NCBI GenBank assembly: GCA_964020085.1 | Contig: OZ026604.1 | Coordinates: forward strand, 1,337,501 to 1,401,500 | DNA from: Micromussa lordhowensis | Lineage: Eukaryota > Cnidaria > Anthozoa > Scleractinia > Lobophylliidae | DNA length: 64,000 nucleotides | Direction of reading: 5' to 3' | Shown here: in pieces, positions 23,760-35,606 of the stretch | Layout: every line of letters begins with the position of its first letter | Numbering within the stretch: the stretch's first letter is position 1 | Program-made: the position numbers and the translations under genes | The notes under the pieces: generated by a model | Database searches by the model: none | What the model was told of the DNA's origin: nothing | The model's input: only the letters and a program-made list of their open reading frames with translations

Positions 23760-26700
23760 ACGGACAGAACTTATCTATTCTACAGCGCCATGCAGATACT
23801 ATATTTATAGCACGTTCGTAGCGCACGGAGTAGCGTGCCATGAGATAAATGAAGAACATGTATATAGATTAAATATTTTATAAAATCACTATATTTTTTA
23901 TAATCGCAGTCAACCGATGTAAGACATCTTCTGCGAGCGGAAAGACGAGATTCAGTCGTTTTACATTGATTACAAAAACCGGCCGTATGCAAGAGGAATC
24001 GAAGATTCGTGTTTTAACACATGCATGGTGCAAAAATATTTTGTGACTTGTTCTTGGTTGAACACATATATACACTAAAGAACACACTTATAACCTGTCC
24101 TCAGGACGGTAACTTATCGTCAGATGGAAATTCCATCGAGTTAAAATTATATAGACTTGGTATCTGGAAGTTTACAGAAAAAAATATTTCCAATAAAATT
24201 TGCTATGGGGGTTTTTACAGTGGTGTGTGGTGATTGTCATGTGCTATCCGATAATTAAAGAATTGTACCAAGGGTGTATGGATCTACAAGAATTGGTAGT
24301 TTTGTTTCATTTTCGTTTGTAAATCACACTATCGGCAGAGCCCTGCAAGCGGAAATACAGACTGGCCGTTCCGCTGTTATTCGCGTGATCAAAGTTGTCT
24401 GGCTGAAGGCCAGTGAGCTCGCACGTGCCGAAAAAACCGGTAAGCGACGGTTTGGAATCTCGAGAAACAGAGCCAAGAAAGGTAGATTTTACAAAACCAC
24501 AAGACGCTAGTAGGGAATATTTTGCAACAGGCTGCTTTTGCCCCGTTTTTTTCAACAATGAAAACATATTTGTGCCGCTCGTGTTGTTTATCTCGATTCC
24601 GTAAATTTGTCCCCGCAGCCTTTGCCCCTTGACATGCAATGTGATTGGCTGCTTTTCCAAATGACAATATTGCTTCTCTTTGTCTTCAATCAATCACTTT
24701 ATTTTTGCCTGACATTTCAATGAATTTTAATGACCCGTGCATACTAATAATGTATTCTGGTCATGTCCCACAATTTCGGGGCAGTATTTTTGCATGAAAA
24801 TTACTCAGAAGATACATAGTGCTTGGTTTTGGTAAAAGGTTGAGAAATCGCGTAAAATTGCCGCCAAATTTTGCGCTTTCGCGAATTTTTAGATACGGTG
24901 AATGAAGTAAACAACTTTAAGTAGCTTTCATGTGATTGGCTATGAAAGGAGGTGTGTCGTTTCCGGTGAAAGCTAAACAATACACAAGCTCTTTTTGTGC
25001 AAAGCCGGCGTTTTGAATAGCTCCTCGGCGCTTGAAAACGTTTTTTACCGCGCCGGCTGGAAAAACAAGAATTATCAACACTGGGAAAACTCCCGTAAAA
25101 TGCTTTCTCACTTTCGTTTTCAATTCATGGATGAAAATTGTGATATTCCTTAGAACGGGCAAGGTTGTTGAACAATTTTACGCAAATGGATTCAAAATGT
25201 AAATTATAATGTCAGTTGATAATGGTGGTCTTCATAATAACTACTCGGAACAAAAATTCTGTCTCGTCTAAGCTGCAGCCTAGCAACTTTTAGAATTTCT
25301 AGTTTTTGAGTAAACGAAAATATTACACAAAAATTTGGTTTGAACCTTATTGTTTATGTCTTTTTTTTTCTTTTGTAAGAAAAGATTCTTATACACTGGC
25401 AAGTTATTATGTCAACCGTATAGAAAATTGATTGAAAAGTCTCTGTTATGTGGCGTTGTTTTGACTCGTCTATGAGGTCTTATCTCGAAATGTTCGACCC
25501 CACCAGCAGATTCAGTCTAGTTCAGTTCAGTATTTCACATCACATGACTTGTGATTGACATATATTTTCTCGTAACGTGAAACTTTCAAAAATATTGTGC
25601 ATGTTTCTCGTGGTTTGACCAAAAAAAGTGTTAACACAAGTAGTAGGGGAAAGATTAAAACTAGTAAGACCAATTAACGAGTGTTTGCTGCGTCTTGACC
25701 TCAAGGCACAATGTGTGAAAACAGACACATCCAGCTTCCGGTTTAGTTAGAAATAGATTTGACCCAGATGTATCGAATGCATGCTGAACAAAAACTTCAT
25801 ATCATATAGACTGTTCTGTTCGAATAAAATGCGCAAATCAAGTATACTTTTCAAGGTGCGTAAGAGGCCTGGAGAACTTGCAAACTGGATAGATAGTGTT
25901 CGCATCTGTTGTTGCTTGATGTTGATTTCTGTTTTGTACAGGCACCTCTCTTCACGTATACTGACTACCTGCGCTGTTTATTTTAAACTCTTTGCGGTTT
26001 ATCAGGGCTTCCACATCTTTGTGGTTGGTAGATATTTTTCTGTATCTTGTACAGAACAATTAAAAGTACACAAGCTAAACTGGGCGTGATTTCTCAAAGG
26101 AGTTTGTTTTTCTATACCCATTGTCTTCGATCAAATCGTGTAATCCGAAAAACAATTACATTCACAGACAAAAAGTGAACCGGCGACTGACCTGTCACGT
26201 ATTCTGAAAACATAATTGATGTTGCTCGCGAGAGAGAACTAGGGCAACTTTAGATCGTTAAAGCCCAGTAAGATGGAAGTATTTACAGGATATTCTACGG
26301 GTAACACAATCTTTCCAAGAATTCAGAGACACGTTTGTCTGGCAAATCGTTCGTGACGTGACACTGCAGGCCGGCCGGCACTATGTACCACGTGACAAGT
26401 TTGTTTAAACAATTCCTGTCGTTTTAGACATGAAAAATACGAAAATGAATCATTCTCTGGGCATTCAGAAGTGAAACTTAAACCTGAAGCATAAAGAGCT
26501 TTATACTTGATCAAAATGGTATTTTCTTCGAGTTAGCTTTGTCAGGCCCTTTGAATTCCCTGAGCGAGTGTTCTCCTAGTATTGTTTTCAAAGAAAATAT
26601 CTTTGTCCTTGAAGTACCCTAATTTTCACATAAATACACAAATTATTTAATGGGTTCCTTCCACTAGATCATAGTCACCTCCAATTTGAACGTAAAACGA

Positions 26701-29700
26701 CTTTAAAAATTCCAACTTGATAGCTGGCGCCTTTAGTCGCGGATGACATTTGCGAATAAACGACTACTTTCCTTTCTCTTTCACAGTACAAACAGCCCAG
26801 GAGCCAGATGATGGTTGAATACTACCGATAAAAAGACAAAAAATGTATTTCAGCCGTTACTCCAGTAAAACGACGTTTCCGTGTCTATAAACAACGGAGA
26901 TCTTTGCGGTACACAAAAGTCACACACGATCGATGCGAGAAGAACCCTCTAAATTATTTTTAAATTGTTCAAACTAAGTACACTTGTGAAGCGCATTATT
27001 ATTATTATTGTTATCCGTTCTTGTAGCGTAGACATGTAAGACCTCCTTAAAACCAATAAAGGAAGAGAGGGCATTATTTTGCGTGTAGGTTTCTAATAAA
27101 GCACGAGTGACCTCCGGTCCTGTGATCAATATCATCACAGGAGGTGTGACATGTTAATTTGTTGACCGGCAAAACGTGCTTCACTTCATATCTTTTACTC
27201 GGTAACACGAACGTTATATTAACATCAAATGAATTGATCAACTGATTTTAATAGCCATGGCCACTTTATATTCATTATCATTTTTCACCCTACGGCTTTC
27301 ATTCTTCATAATGTCAGGGTGTGGCTTAAACTCAACGGCAACTGCGCAGCAGGCGTTTCTGAAAAAACAAGCGAAGGGAACGAAACTGCCAGCGAGTGCG
27401 ACCAATTTTTTGCTCACAGGCGCGTTCCTTTGCTTGCCCGCTTAATTGTTCGCTCGCTTGATCGATCTTTCCGCCTGGAATAGGAAAGGACACAACTGCC
27501 ACGCAGGCTACTTTGGTGAGATATATGACATCCTTAAAGACAGGGAAATAGATTTCGCACGAGACCAGTGGCGTAGAACGAGTTAAAAGAGAGCTTGTAC
27601 TTCTACACTCCACTCACTGAAGCAAAACGTGTTTCCCAAAACGTCTTTTCTCATTCAGCTTGCACGGGATCGAACCGACGCGCGGTCAGCAACAAAAATA
27701 GATATCGAACTTTGATACTTTGAACTTTATCCATGACATGAGGTATAACTTTTCTTTTTTCAAAGACAAGAATGAAAATGAATAAGTCTGCGGGATATGA
27801 ACCAACAGAGCTTGTTTTTATTGTCTAGCTTGCATTGTTTTCATTTATAAAACCTTATCGCGAGTTTGTATACTTTTGTCTCACCTTCATAGCTTAAGCC
27901 AATTTATGAGACAGATTTTTATCAACAATCTGAAACTGAATTATCTGGTATATGTTTTGTAGTAACAACCGCGTACAATTCCTTCTGTCTGTTCAAGTGG
28001 TCCTTGTATCGGAGTTAGTATTTCTTTCTCTAAACAGGATTTAACATAACATATCCAGCGTTTCAAATCTGTGAAGTATCGAGTGGTTCATCGGCCGACG
28101 GCAAATCTCAGACATGAAAAGGCTATGAAACCAGCTGAAGTCACATACTTTTTATTCTTGCGCTGCCTCTGGTGATCAGGTTTTTCTTAATTTCACTTAT
28201 TTGTTGTGACCGGGCAGCGAAATCAAAAGGACGCCTGATATGCGTAGATTTAATGGGTTCACGTCTATCCACAGTTCCAAAATCATGTCTTGTTCTGCGA
28301 GGGGACATGTTTTGTTGTTGGGAGCAATTCGTAACGTTAACACGTCAAGTGAACGCAAGAAAATGAAGTGGGGACACGTTACAGCAGTGTTTTGCCGACA
28401 GTTAATAGTCGCCTGCTATAATCCGTTAGTCTACACTGAGATTCCAAGTTCAGGCCATGGCGCGCGCAAAGTAATCAGTCAACTGTTGCATGTTTGGGTT
28501 CAGTTTCCATGACTTGTAAATTCCTCAAAATTAGTTCTTTACGATCGAGCTATTTTCAACGAGGAATTGGCGCCCAACATGGGAGCCGGAGACTAACTTG
28601 TGATCAAGGATTCCTTTTTTCTCGAAGAAGCCTGATCACAGGTTAGGAGGTAGAAAGGGAGGTGCTGTACTCGAAGATATCATTTGAAAAGGTGACTACA
28701 TCTCTGAAGGGCTCAGAAGTGTTAGCGAAATTGATTGAGATTCGTGCCAGGCCTTTATAGATGCCTGGTTGCCCTCTAAATAAGTCCCACCCTGACGGGC
28801 TGTGTTCTGCTCTACTCGCGGCGCAGTCTTGACTTGGATTTTAGTTGAAATGCTGTATTCTGTCCTGCAATATGCGAAGATTTGCTCTCTCCCTTTGGGT
28901 CTGGTACAAGTATTGTCACACACTACACTACTACGCAATGTTCAAAAACTGAAATTCGTTCTACTAAAGCGCACACTCTCATTTGGCTACTTCGAACTTG
29001 GAGGTCACAATAAAACATTTTCCCGCCAAAAGTCTCTGACCGAACAACGTTGCAAAATTTATGACATAGCTGCCAATGTTGACCGATAAACGCGGGGATT
29101 GTTGAATTGATGGTTTTAAATTAGATTCTTTTAGTTACTAGTAATTATACTACCGTTTTATTGTGTTGTTCTTTCCGCTATTCCGTTATGTAATATCGGT
29201 TATTGTGTTTTCTCTAGTGTATTTTTTTTGTCTACTCTGATCTAGCTAGGTATTTATTTAAACACGAGGAGGGTTGGGAGAATTCGAGACAGTTATGCAA
29301 ACCCGAGACGTGTATTTTATAAAATCATTCTCAAAAAAACTCGCGAATCTATGCCGTAACAGCCATGTCTACATATACTCTCATTTACTGACACACCTGT
29401 CGACCAATGAGAGCGCGCGTAGTGGCTCAATTATTTTCTAAGTTCCGGTGGACCGGGATAAAATTCAAGAAACAAAACCAAAATGGTGCCACAATAAGTT
29501 GTATCGTTCGCAACTATCGTAGTTTTGTTGACTCGTGTAACTTTACTAATAAAGCTAATTCGTAAGTGGAAACACATAGAAGGAAATAATTATGCCATTT
29601 TTGGCCGCCATAAGGCGAAAGCGAAGCTATTTTGTAAAAATAGTTTCACCCCGGTTACACGGGCTGGAGTGTTCATATGAGAAAATTTTCATCACGGTTA

Positions 29701-31049
29701 CCGAGATCTCTGTTGTAGAAATCGAAATCGGGGCAACCGGGCTGGCTCGCCTTCTCACATGAACACATTGAAATTTTTAGGCAGGAAGTCAGAGTGAGGC
29801 GAGATCTCGGGTAACCGCAGCCGGTCAACCGGAGGCTCTTAATCCTACAACCATTGCATAACTCTTGTAGCTACAGGCACACTTGAGAACGGCTTCCTGT
29901 AGAAGTCCTATGCATGTGTTTTGCAGAAGTTGTGGTGATTACAACTGTTTCGAAACAGCTTTATAAGTGATTTGCGTCTTGTATTCACATACTGATAACA
30001 AGAAACCCATTTCAATTTCTTCCAATGTTCAGAAAAAGAAAACTACCTCGGTTTACCATCAAACTCCATTCCTATGGTCCAAAATATATTTTGAGCAGTC
30101 CTCAGTTGATAACATCATTTTATTCTGCAGTTTTTAAATAATGGTACTCATCCAACCAAAACATCAGTAGCTGAGAAACAAAATGATATGGATATTCAGA
30201 TAGTCACGATAAAAAACATGCCAAATAAATGCCATATAGACCTACTCCGTGCAAAAATGCCCAGTCTATTATTTCCTTTTGGGTTTACAAGCCAAAAAAA
30301 GGAACATATATAGTTTAATAGTCATTAATCAATACCGACATTATATTTCTGGCCACCTGATAAAACGTGCATAACTTCACGACTCTTTATGTACATCAGG
30401 TACTAACCGACCAATGTTTCATTAAAATCTGTAAAATAACATTCATTTGCAAAGCTACAGTTTGTAATTGTGGTTTATGTGTTTAAACTCTCGCTACTTA
30501 TCACTCGTAGAAGAAACATTATTTTCAAATGATCAGCTGCAGAAGAAACGTGCTTTGGCTTTTTTTCAAATTGTTTCGTGAGTGGAACGAATCTTTGATT
30601 TAAAGCAAAAAAAAACACACTCGTTTCCCACCGTAGTACAAAGCTCGCGACGTGACCCGCTGTTTAGCTAGAGAGCGTGCCGGCTTACATGTGTTTCTTT
30701 ACACTCATGTTTTTAATTATTCACACTTTTTAAAATCAGAGATAACTTGTTACCACAAGCACGCGTTTAGTTAAGTTTAGTCACGAACGCTCATATTTAA
30801 TGCAATATCAAAACTTTGAGATGTCTTTTAGAATTGATTTAAACAGTTCAAGGTTTGGACTGTTGACATTGTTGTATAACTGAGGAACAATGGGCGAGTC
30901 AATAAACAAGTCGCACGTATTACCGGCGTGTGAAACGCCGGCCTGCTTTCGCCGGACCGTGCAAGGTCGCACACTGGTGACATTGTATGTTTTCGTTGGA
31001 CTCCCCATGAATCAGCAATTCTGCTCAGAAAGGTGATTAACAGTGTTCA
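23760..31049. other. Intergenic region, mostly featureless
   Basis: No gene could be supported. AATAAA at about 24192 is a plausible poly(A) signal for the zinc-finger gene. A TATTAT microsatellite is near 26995-27010 and a short hairpin (TCCTGTGAT/ATCACAGGA) is near 27118-27145. A repeat-like stretch rich in GGTTAC/CCGG motifs lies at about 29645-29825. A candidate retroelement primer-binding site is listed separately at 28568. Confidence 0.5.
28568..28584 (+). other. Candidate relic of a retroelement primer-binding site
   Basis: TGGCGCCCAACATGGGA closely resembles the 18-nt site complementary to the 3' end of tRNA-Lys that primes reverse transcription in many LTR elements. No flanking LTR pair or polyprotein frame was found, so this would be a solo relic or chance. 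Confidence 0.35.
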
Positions 31050-31265
31050 GGCTTTCGGTGTGACGTTGCAATTTAGAGAGAGCTAAGCAAACCACGACGG
31101 CAACGACAACGAGAACGCTCTCCATGCACGTGCGTTATAAATATACATACATTTCTTTGCCGTCCTCTACACAACACCGTGAAGTGACTAAGTTTTGCGT
31201 ATTTTGGAGCACGCGAACGACGACGACTTATTTTTCGAATGTTTATTTGGAATTGAACCCTAGCG
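31050..31265. repeat. Dispersed repeat, copy 1 (ACGACGGCAACG family)
   Basis: Shares phrases ACGACGGCAACG, GCACGTGCGTTATAA, ACATTTCTTTGCCG and TATTTTGGAG(C/A)ACGCG with 43195-43366 and, more weakly, 45106-45300. It is non-coding, and its full boundaries are not visible. Confidence 0.7.
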
Positions 31266-31320
31266 TTACATTCTTAGCTTGAGTGGCACGAGAAACGAAG
31301 TGCTCTGGAAACACACTTAT

Positions 31321-31582
31321 GTCCAGGTTTGACCCTAATTAGATGCACGGCGAATTTTGACATCTAACACAAAGTGTCCCTTTAAGTCTGCTTTGCTACC
31401 TATTTCTAACAATAAGGTTAGGGTAAAGGTTAGTGTTATTTTTATCTTAGGGTAAATGCAGCTGTTAATCCTTACTTGAGGAGCAGCATTTGGGGGACAC
31501 TTTGTGACATTAATTGTCTGTATTCTGAGAAACGAGTGATGTTAAAGTTGGGGAGAAGAGCAAAGGGACACTTTCGGTGCCA
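31321..31582. mobile_element. Left part of an inverted-repeat element interrupted by the Gypsy insertion
   Basis: GTCCAGGTTTGACCCTAATT (continuing AGATGCACGGCGAATTT) at 31321 is the inverted counterpart of 36208-36246, on the far side of the retrotransposon. The two halves are best read as the ends of one older non-autonomous element. Within this half is a smaller inverted pair, CACAAAGTGTCCC (31368-31380) and GGGACACTTTGTG (31494-31506). Confidence 0.65.
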
Positions 31583-31739
31583 TGGTCAAAACTGAATTTA
31601 TTAACCCGATGCAAGAAATAAATACATACTTTCGGATACCTGCGTGACAATGCTGTATAATGCAATTAAAGTGCAAGTGCATGTGATTAAAATGCCAGGG
31701 TGCAAGTGAATGTGCAAATGATTATCACATAGTATAACA
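31583..31739 (-). repeat. 3' LTR of the Gypsy element
   Basis: 157 bp, reading TGTTATAC ... TTTTGACCA on the minus strand. It matches 36043-36198 except for one extra A in a run (GATTAAAATG against GATTAAATG). It is short for a Gypsy LTR. Confidence 0.92.
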
Positions 31740-31752
31740 CCTTTCCCCTTTT
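31740..31752 (-). other. Polypurine tract
   Basis: On the minus strand AAAAGGGGAAAGG lies immediately upstream of the TGTTATAC start of the 3' LTR. This is the expected position and composition of the plus-strand priming site. Confidence 0.85.
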
Positions 31753-31849
31753 GGAAGATGAAATTCTTAACGGAGTGTCCATTGTGTTCATTGCTAAGTG
31801 TCCAAAAGAAAGTCACTAAGTGATTTAAGAATCACGGTGATTAAAGTGT

Positions 31850-32335
31850 TCAGTTCATAATAAAGTCTTTAAATCTTGAAGGAAGTCTACGTTCTCTTGT
31901 TGAACGACGATGTAGTGGCGGTGTAGGTTCTTGTTCCACTGGCTGATCCGTTCCCTCTATTGGCCCACTTTCAGATGGAAGAGATGCTGTTTCAAATCGG
32001 TCCAATCTTCCATCATAATTGTCGACTGGTTCTGCCTTTGCCTCTCTGATTTGTGCGTGGTTTCGCCGGACTGGCCCCATTGCTGTGCTCACAAGGCAGG
32101 ACCTTGGGGCGGGTCTTCCAATTACCTCCCCATAGATCCAGGGTTGATGTTTGTTCGTAGGCCTAGGTTTCACGTACACTTTGTCTCCTTTTGAGAACTC
32201 AGTAAGCGGCGCCGACACCCTCTTGTCGTATTGAGCCTTAGATCTCCATCTCCTTTCCGCGATGTTTTCTTGTACTACACTTGGGTACACTATCTGCGGA
32301 ACAAGTTGACGCGGAGATGGAGATCTAAGGCTCAA
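31850..32335 (-). pseudogene. Gypsy integrase C-terminal tail
   Basis: Open frame with a basic segment (QYDKRVSAPLTEFSKGDKVY) typical of the region before and within the C-terminal domain of Gypsy integrases. A proline- and arginine-rich tail ending at 31850 follows. Its upstream end lies in the 32166-32400 fold-back, so it is separated from the catalytic core. About a hundred residues normally between core and tail appear to be missing. Confidence 0.75.
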
Positions 32336-32400
32336 TACGACAAGAGGGTGTCGGCGCCGCTTACTGAGTTCACAAAAGGAGAAAAAGTGTACGTGAAACC
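32166..32400. repeat. Inverted duplication within the integrase region
   Basis: Left arm 32166-32260 and right arm 32310-32400 are inverted copies (GTTTCACGTACACTTT ... GCGGCGCCGACACCC ... GATCTCCATCTCC and complement). They differ by a few substitutions and short indels across about 90 bp, with a loop of about 50 bp. The left arm is in normal coding orientation and the right arm is the back-to-front copy. Confidence 0.9.
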
Positions 32401-32823
32401 GTATTCTTGAGCAAAACGTGAATATTCATGGCTTTCAAACTGTGGGCTGTTATCGGTTATGCACTCGTCTGGAATTCCATGCCGAGCAAATTGCCTTTTC
32501 ATAGCTCGAATAACTGTGTTGGCTGATGTGTTCCCGCTGAGGGGGTCTAGTTCAAAGAAGTCACTGTAATGATCGACCATAACGAGGTAGTTGCTTCCAT
32601 CCAGCTGAAAAAGGTCGGCACTTATTTTGGACCACGGTCTAGTGGGTATATCATGAGATCTCATTGGTTCTTGCGGTCGCTCGCTTAGGTACTGGGCACA
32701 AAGTCCACATGATAAACATTTCTCCCGGATTGCTGCTTGCATTCCTAGCCAGAACAGAGACTCGCGCGCTCGCCTTATACTGCTGTCAGCTCCCTGGTGT
32801 GCTTTGTGTATTTTCTGTAACAT
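32332..32823 (-). pseudogene. Gypsy integrase catalytic core (broken)
   Basis: Contains the zinc-binding HHCC-type region (HKAH near the start, then CLSCGLC) and the first two acidic residues of the DDE triad (SADLF, then ITDNSPQF). Soon after GFTYTFSP the frame enters the inverted arm, so the segment carrying the third catalytic glutamate is absent. An integrase made from this copy would be inactive. Confidence 0.85.
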
Positions 32824-32934
32824 CTCGTCTCGTAGAACGGCTGGGACAATTACTTGATGGGACCTGTATAGAACACCATCATAAACTGAAATTTCATCTC
32901 TGAAATTCCAGTATAGCCTAAGAGGCTCTGGGGT

Positions 32935-33468
32935 TTACTTTCTTTCTGAAGGCCACCCATTCATTATTACCATGTGCAGGGGTGCTAGAACTGGGTCTTT
33001 GGCGGTTTCTCGTCTTATTCGTTTCAGTGTGTCAGGTGTAACTTGGTTTGGCTCAAGATCCATTTCAGCTATTTCCAGGCGGAACACTTCACATTCCTGC
33101 TTGGCAGTGGAGGAGGGATGGCCAGTGACGGCTGCACGAGATAAAGTGTCCGCAACGTAAAGTTCCTTTCCTTTCTTGTATCGGACAGTGAACTGATATC
33201 TTTGCAACTTCAGCATCATTCTTTGCAGTCTGCGGGGGGCTTTGCTGAGAGGCTTCTTAAATATTGTCTCTAGCGGCTGGTGATCTGTATGTACCGTTAT
33301 GTCGTGTTTTCCGTATAGGTACTGGTGCCACTTATCCATGCAAGAGACGATTGCGAGGCACTCTTTCTCAATTTGGGCGTAGTTTTTCTCCGTGCTGTTG
33401 AGGGTATGTAAAACAAACAGGTTGATCATTCTGCAGCAATACTCCACCGATAGCATCTTCAGATGCAT
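32935..33468 (-). pseudogene. Gypsy RNase H region
   Basis: Carries NYAQIEKECLAIV, a WHQYLYGK block and TDHQPLE, all standard for Ty3/Gypsy RNase H. A linker with LYVADTLSRA follows, leading to integrase. The first RNase H aspartate (QVDASEDAIGGVL) is in the preceding frame, so a frameshift near 33400 splits the domain. Confidence 0.88.
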
Positions 33469-34129
33469 CCACTTGTAGCGTCACAGGAAGGGCTGCGTCA
33501 TAGTAGCGTAATGCAGTTGCTGAGGCGATGAGTTTCTTTGCCGAGTTGAATGCACTTTCATGCTTGTTTGACCACAGGAATGCATAGTCCTCCCTGGTCA
33601 AGTCCCTCAATGGAAGAACTGTTTCTGACAAGTTATGGCAGAACTTGCTTAAGTATTGACACATTCCAAGAAAACGCTGTACTCCAGACTTGTCAGTGGG
33701 CGCTGGCATCTCTGTAATCGAGGCTACTTTAGCTGGATCGGGCTCTACACCTCTGTCAGTGAGCTTGTGCCCCATGAAGGTGACAGAGGAAGATTTAAAC
33801 TGCAATTTTTTTCCCGAAAGTCGCAGGCCATGGTTGTTGCACTTTTCTAACAGGCTTGTGAGATTTCTGTCGTGATCGATGTCAGCTTCCTCTCTAGAAT
33901 CTCCGCATCCAAAAACGCAGATGTCGTCGGCAATGTTTATTACCCCGTGAAAGCCGTCTAAGAATTCATGCTGACGCCGTTGATACTCCTCCGGTCCCGA
34001 GGCGATCCCAAATGGCATGCGAGTGTAACAGTAGCGACCGTTTGGGCCCTGGAACGTAGTGAGTAGAGAGGACTCTTCATCCATCACGATGGTGTGGAAA
34101 GCCTCAGATACGTCAACAATGGTAAACAC
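33368..34129 (-). pseudogene. Gypsy reverse transcriptase
   Basis: RT blocks in order: TIVDVSEAFHTIVMDEES (first catalytic Asp), TRMPFGIASGPEEYQRR, then INIADDICVFG, where the YxDD box reads IADD. The thumb region is LGMCQYLSKFC, followed by the start of RNase H (LQVDASEDA). The N-terminal RT piece is in another frame upstream (34245-34565), with a shifted stretch at about 34180-34250. The domain is recognisable but not intact. Confidence 0.9.
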
Positions 34130-34244
34130 TTTAGCCTTAGTTAGTCGTGGAAGCTTTTCTTCAATCGTCGGTATTGTGTACTAGGGTCTTCTGATGGCCT
34201 TGTTAATGGTTTGACTTGGATCAATGCATATTCGAAGTTTTCCG

Positions 34245-34565
34245 TTAGGTTTCTCTTTCAATCTGTAGGCTGTGTGACCTTATGATGCCTTCATCACAGA
34301 GTCTCTTTAACTCGTCATTTACCGGTACTTTGTCCAACTTTGCCACAGGAACTCGGCGCGTTGGGGCGTGTACTGGAGTGACATTAGGATCAAGCTCGAT
34401 GTGCAGGGGAGTTCCAAGAGGATTTCCGCGGCCTGGCTTAAATACATTTGAGTAGTGGTGTAGCACGTCTTCCTTTGTCAGTTTTCCTAGTGGTGGAGGT
34501 GACTGCATATTAGCGACTTTCATATAACCCGCAATGCATTTTGTTTTCCCCACAAAATTTTGCAT
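34245..34565 (-). pseudogene. Gypsy protease-RT linker / start of RT
   Basis: Contains LTKEDVLHHYSNVFKPGRG, LHIELDPNVTPVHAPTRRVP and LKRLCDEGIIRS, the conserved lead-in to Gypsy reverse transcriptase. The expected continuation (PNGKLRICIDP) is in a shifted frame near 34190-34245. Its upstream end is in the 34512-34664 fold-back. Confidence 0.85.
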
Positions 34566-34664
34566 AAACTATTGTTTTCAAATACACTTGAGAATAGATG
34601 ACAATAGTTTATGCAAAATTTTGTGGGGAAAACCAAATGCATTGTGGGTTATATGAAAGTCGCT
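34512..34664. repeat. Inverted duplication at the protease/RT junction
   Basis: Arms 34512-34574 and 34601-34664 are inverted copies (AGCGACTTTCATATAACCC ... GCATAAACTATTGT). The loop is only about 26 bp and the arms carry a few differences. It breaks the polyprotein into the frames ending at 34609 and starting at 34565. Confidence 0.9.
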
Positions 34665-35055
34665 GATTGCGCAGAATCTCTTCTTCGACTGCGTTTGTTT
34701 CATCAGCATACATCTTCACGTAACCTAGAGCTTGAGCATCTCTTCCGCTGAGAAGTGGCGGTTTCTGATCAGGCACGTTGACTACAAGAAAATCTATGGT
34801 GTGAATCTTGCCCCTTCTATCACAACATAAGGTTACTTGGCCTTCAGGGCGGATAGTTTCGCTTCCATACGTGTTAATCTTGCTTCTGCTCCGCGAAATC
34901 TTTACGTCAGGAAACAACTCGCTTAGTAGACTGGTTGGAATCGTGTTGCATGTGGACGCCGAGTCGATTTGTGCTTTGACGACTTTTGTTTTTCTTCCAT
35001 GTACGAGATGTAGATGAGCAAAGAATTTCCTTGCAGCTGTGAGGGTATCTCGCAA
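34609..35055 (-). pseudogene. Gypsy retropepsin (aspartic protease) region
   Basis: The protease active site reads QIDSASTCNTIP, with D-S-A in place of the usual D-T/S-G. LLSGRDAQALGYV follows, matching the second conserved block. The C-terminal end runs into the fold-back at 34512-34664. It overlaps the gag frame, as expected for a polyprotein with a frame change. Confidence 0.85.
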
Positions 35056-35606
35056 TCCGCCACAAACGCCTCTTCACCGTTGTCTTCATCGACAAAATTT
35101 AATTGCTGCTGGCGTCCTTGTCGTCTTGCTCCACCTCTACAAACGCGCGCTAAATGACCAGGGATCCCACACTTTCCGCATCTTTTGCCAAACGCTGGGC
35201 AATGTTGTTGGCGGAGCTGTTGATGGTTGCCGCCACACCAGAAACACTGTATTGATTGCTGTGCTGGCTTCAGAGTTTGCCGCTGATTTGTAAATGTTGA
35301 TTTACTCGTAAAATTCACCTGTTCCTGCTGTGTGTCCCTGGCAGTTTTCATGAGTTGATTCGCGAGCACAGTCGCTTCGAACGTTTTGGCCACTTCGACA
35401 ACTTCTCTTAGCGTAACTTTCGTTTGTGCGATGTCTCTGTGTCTGTGTCCTTTTCCGATTAGTTTCACTCGAAGCGTATCAGACGTTAGGCCAGCGATAA
35501 ACTGGTCCCTCATAAGCTTGTCAGCGAAGCCTTCATATTCACACTGTGCTGCTTGATTCCGTACACGCGTCTCCCAGGAGGCGATCGATTCGTTTTCGTT
35601 TTGCAA
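34923..35606 (-). pseudogene. Gypsy gag, C-terminal half with two zinc knuckles
   Basis: Frame with a capsid-like stretch (DQFIAGLTSDTLRVKLIGKG) followed by CFWCGG...HC and CGKCGIPGHLARVC nucleocapsid zinc knuckles. It continues from the frame that starts at 35940 by a frameshift near 35600. Confidence 0.88.

Noticed and set aside
27257..27445. 62-aa frame starting MATLYSLSFF
   Set aside because: Has a hydrophobic start, but it is short, with no homology I recognise and no support from neighbouring splice sites.
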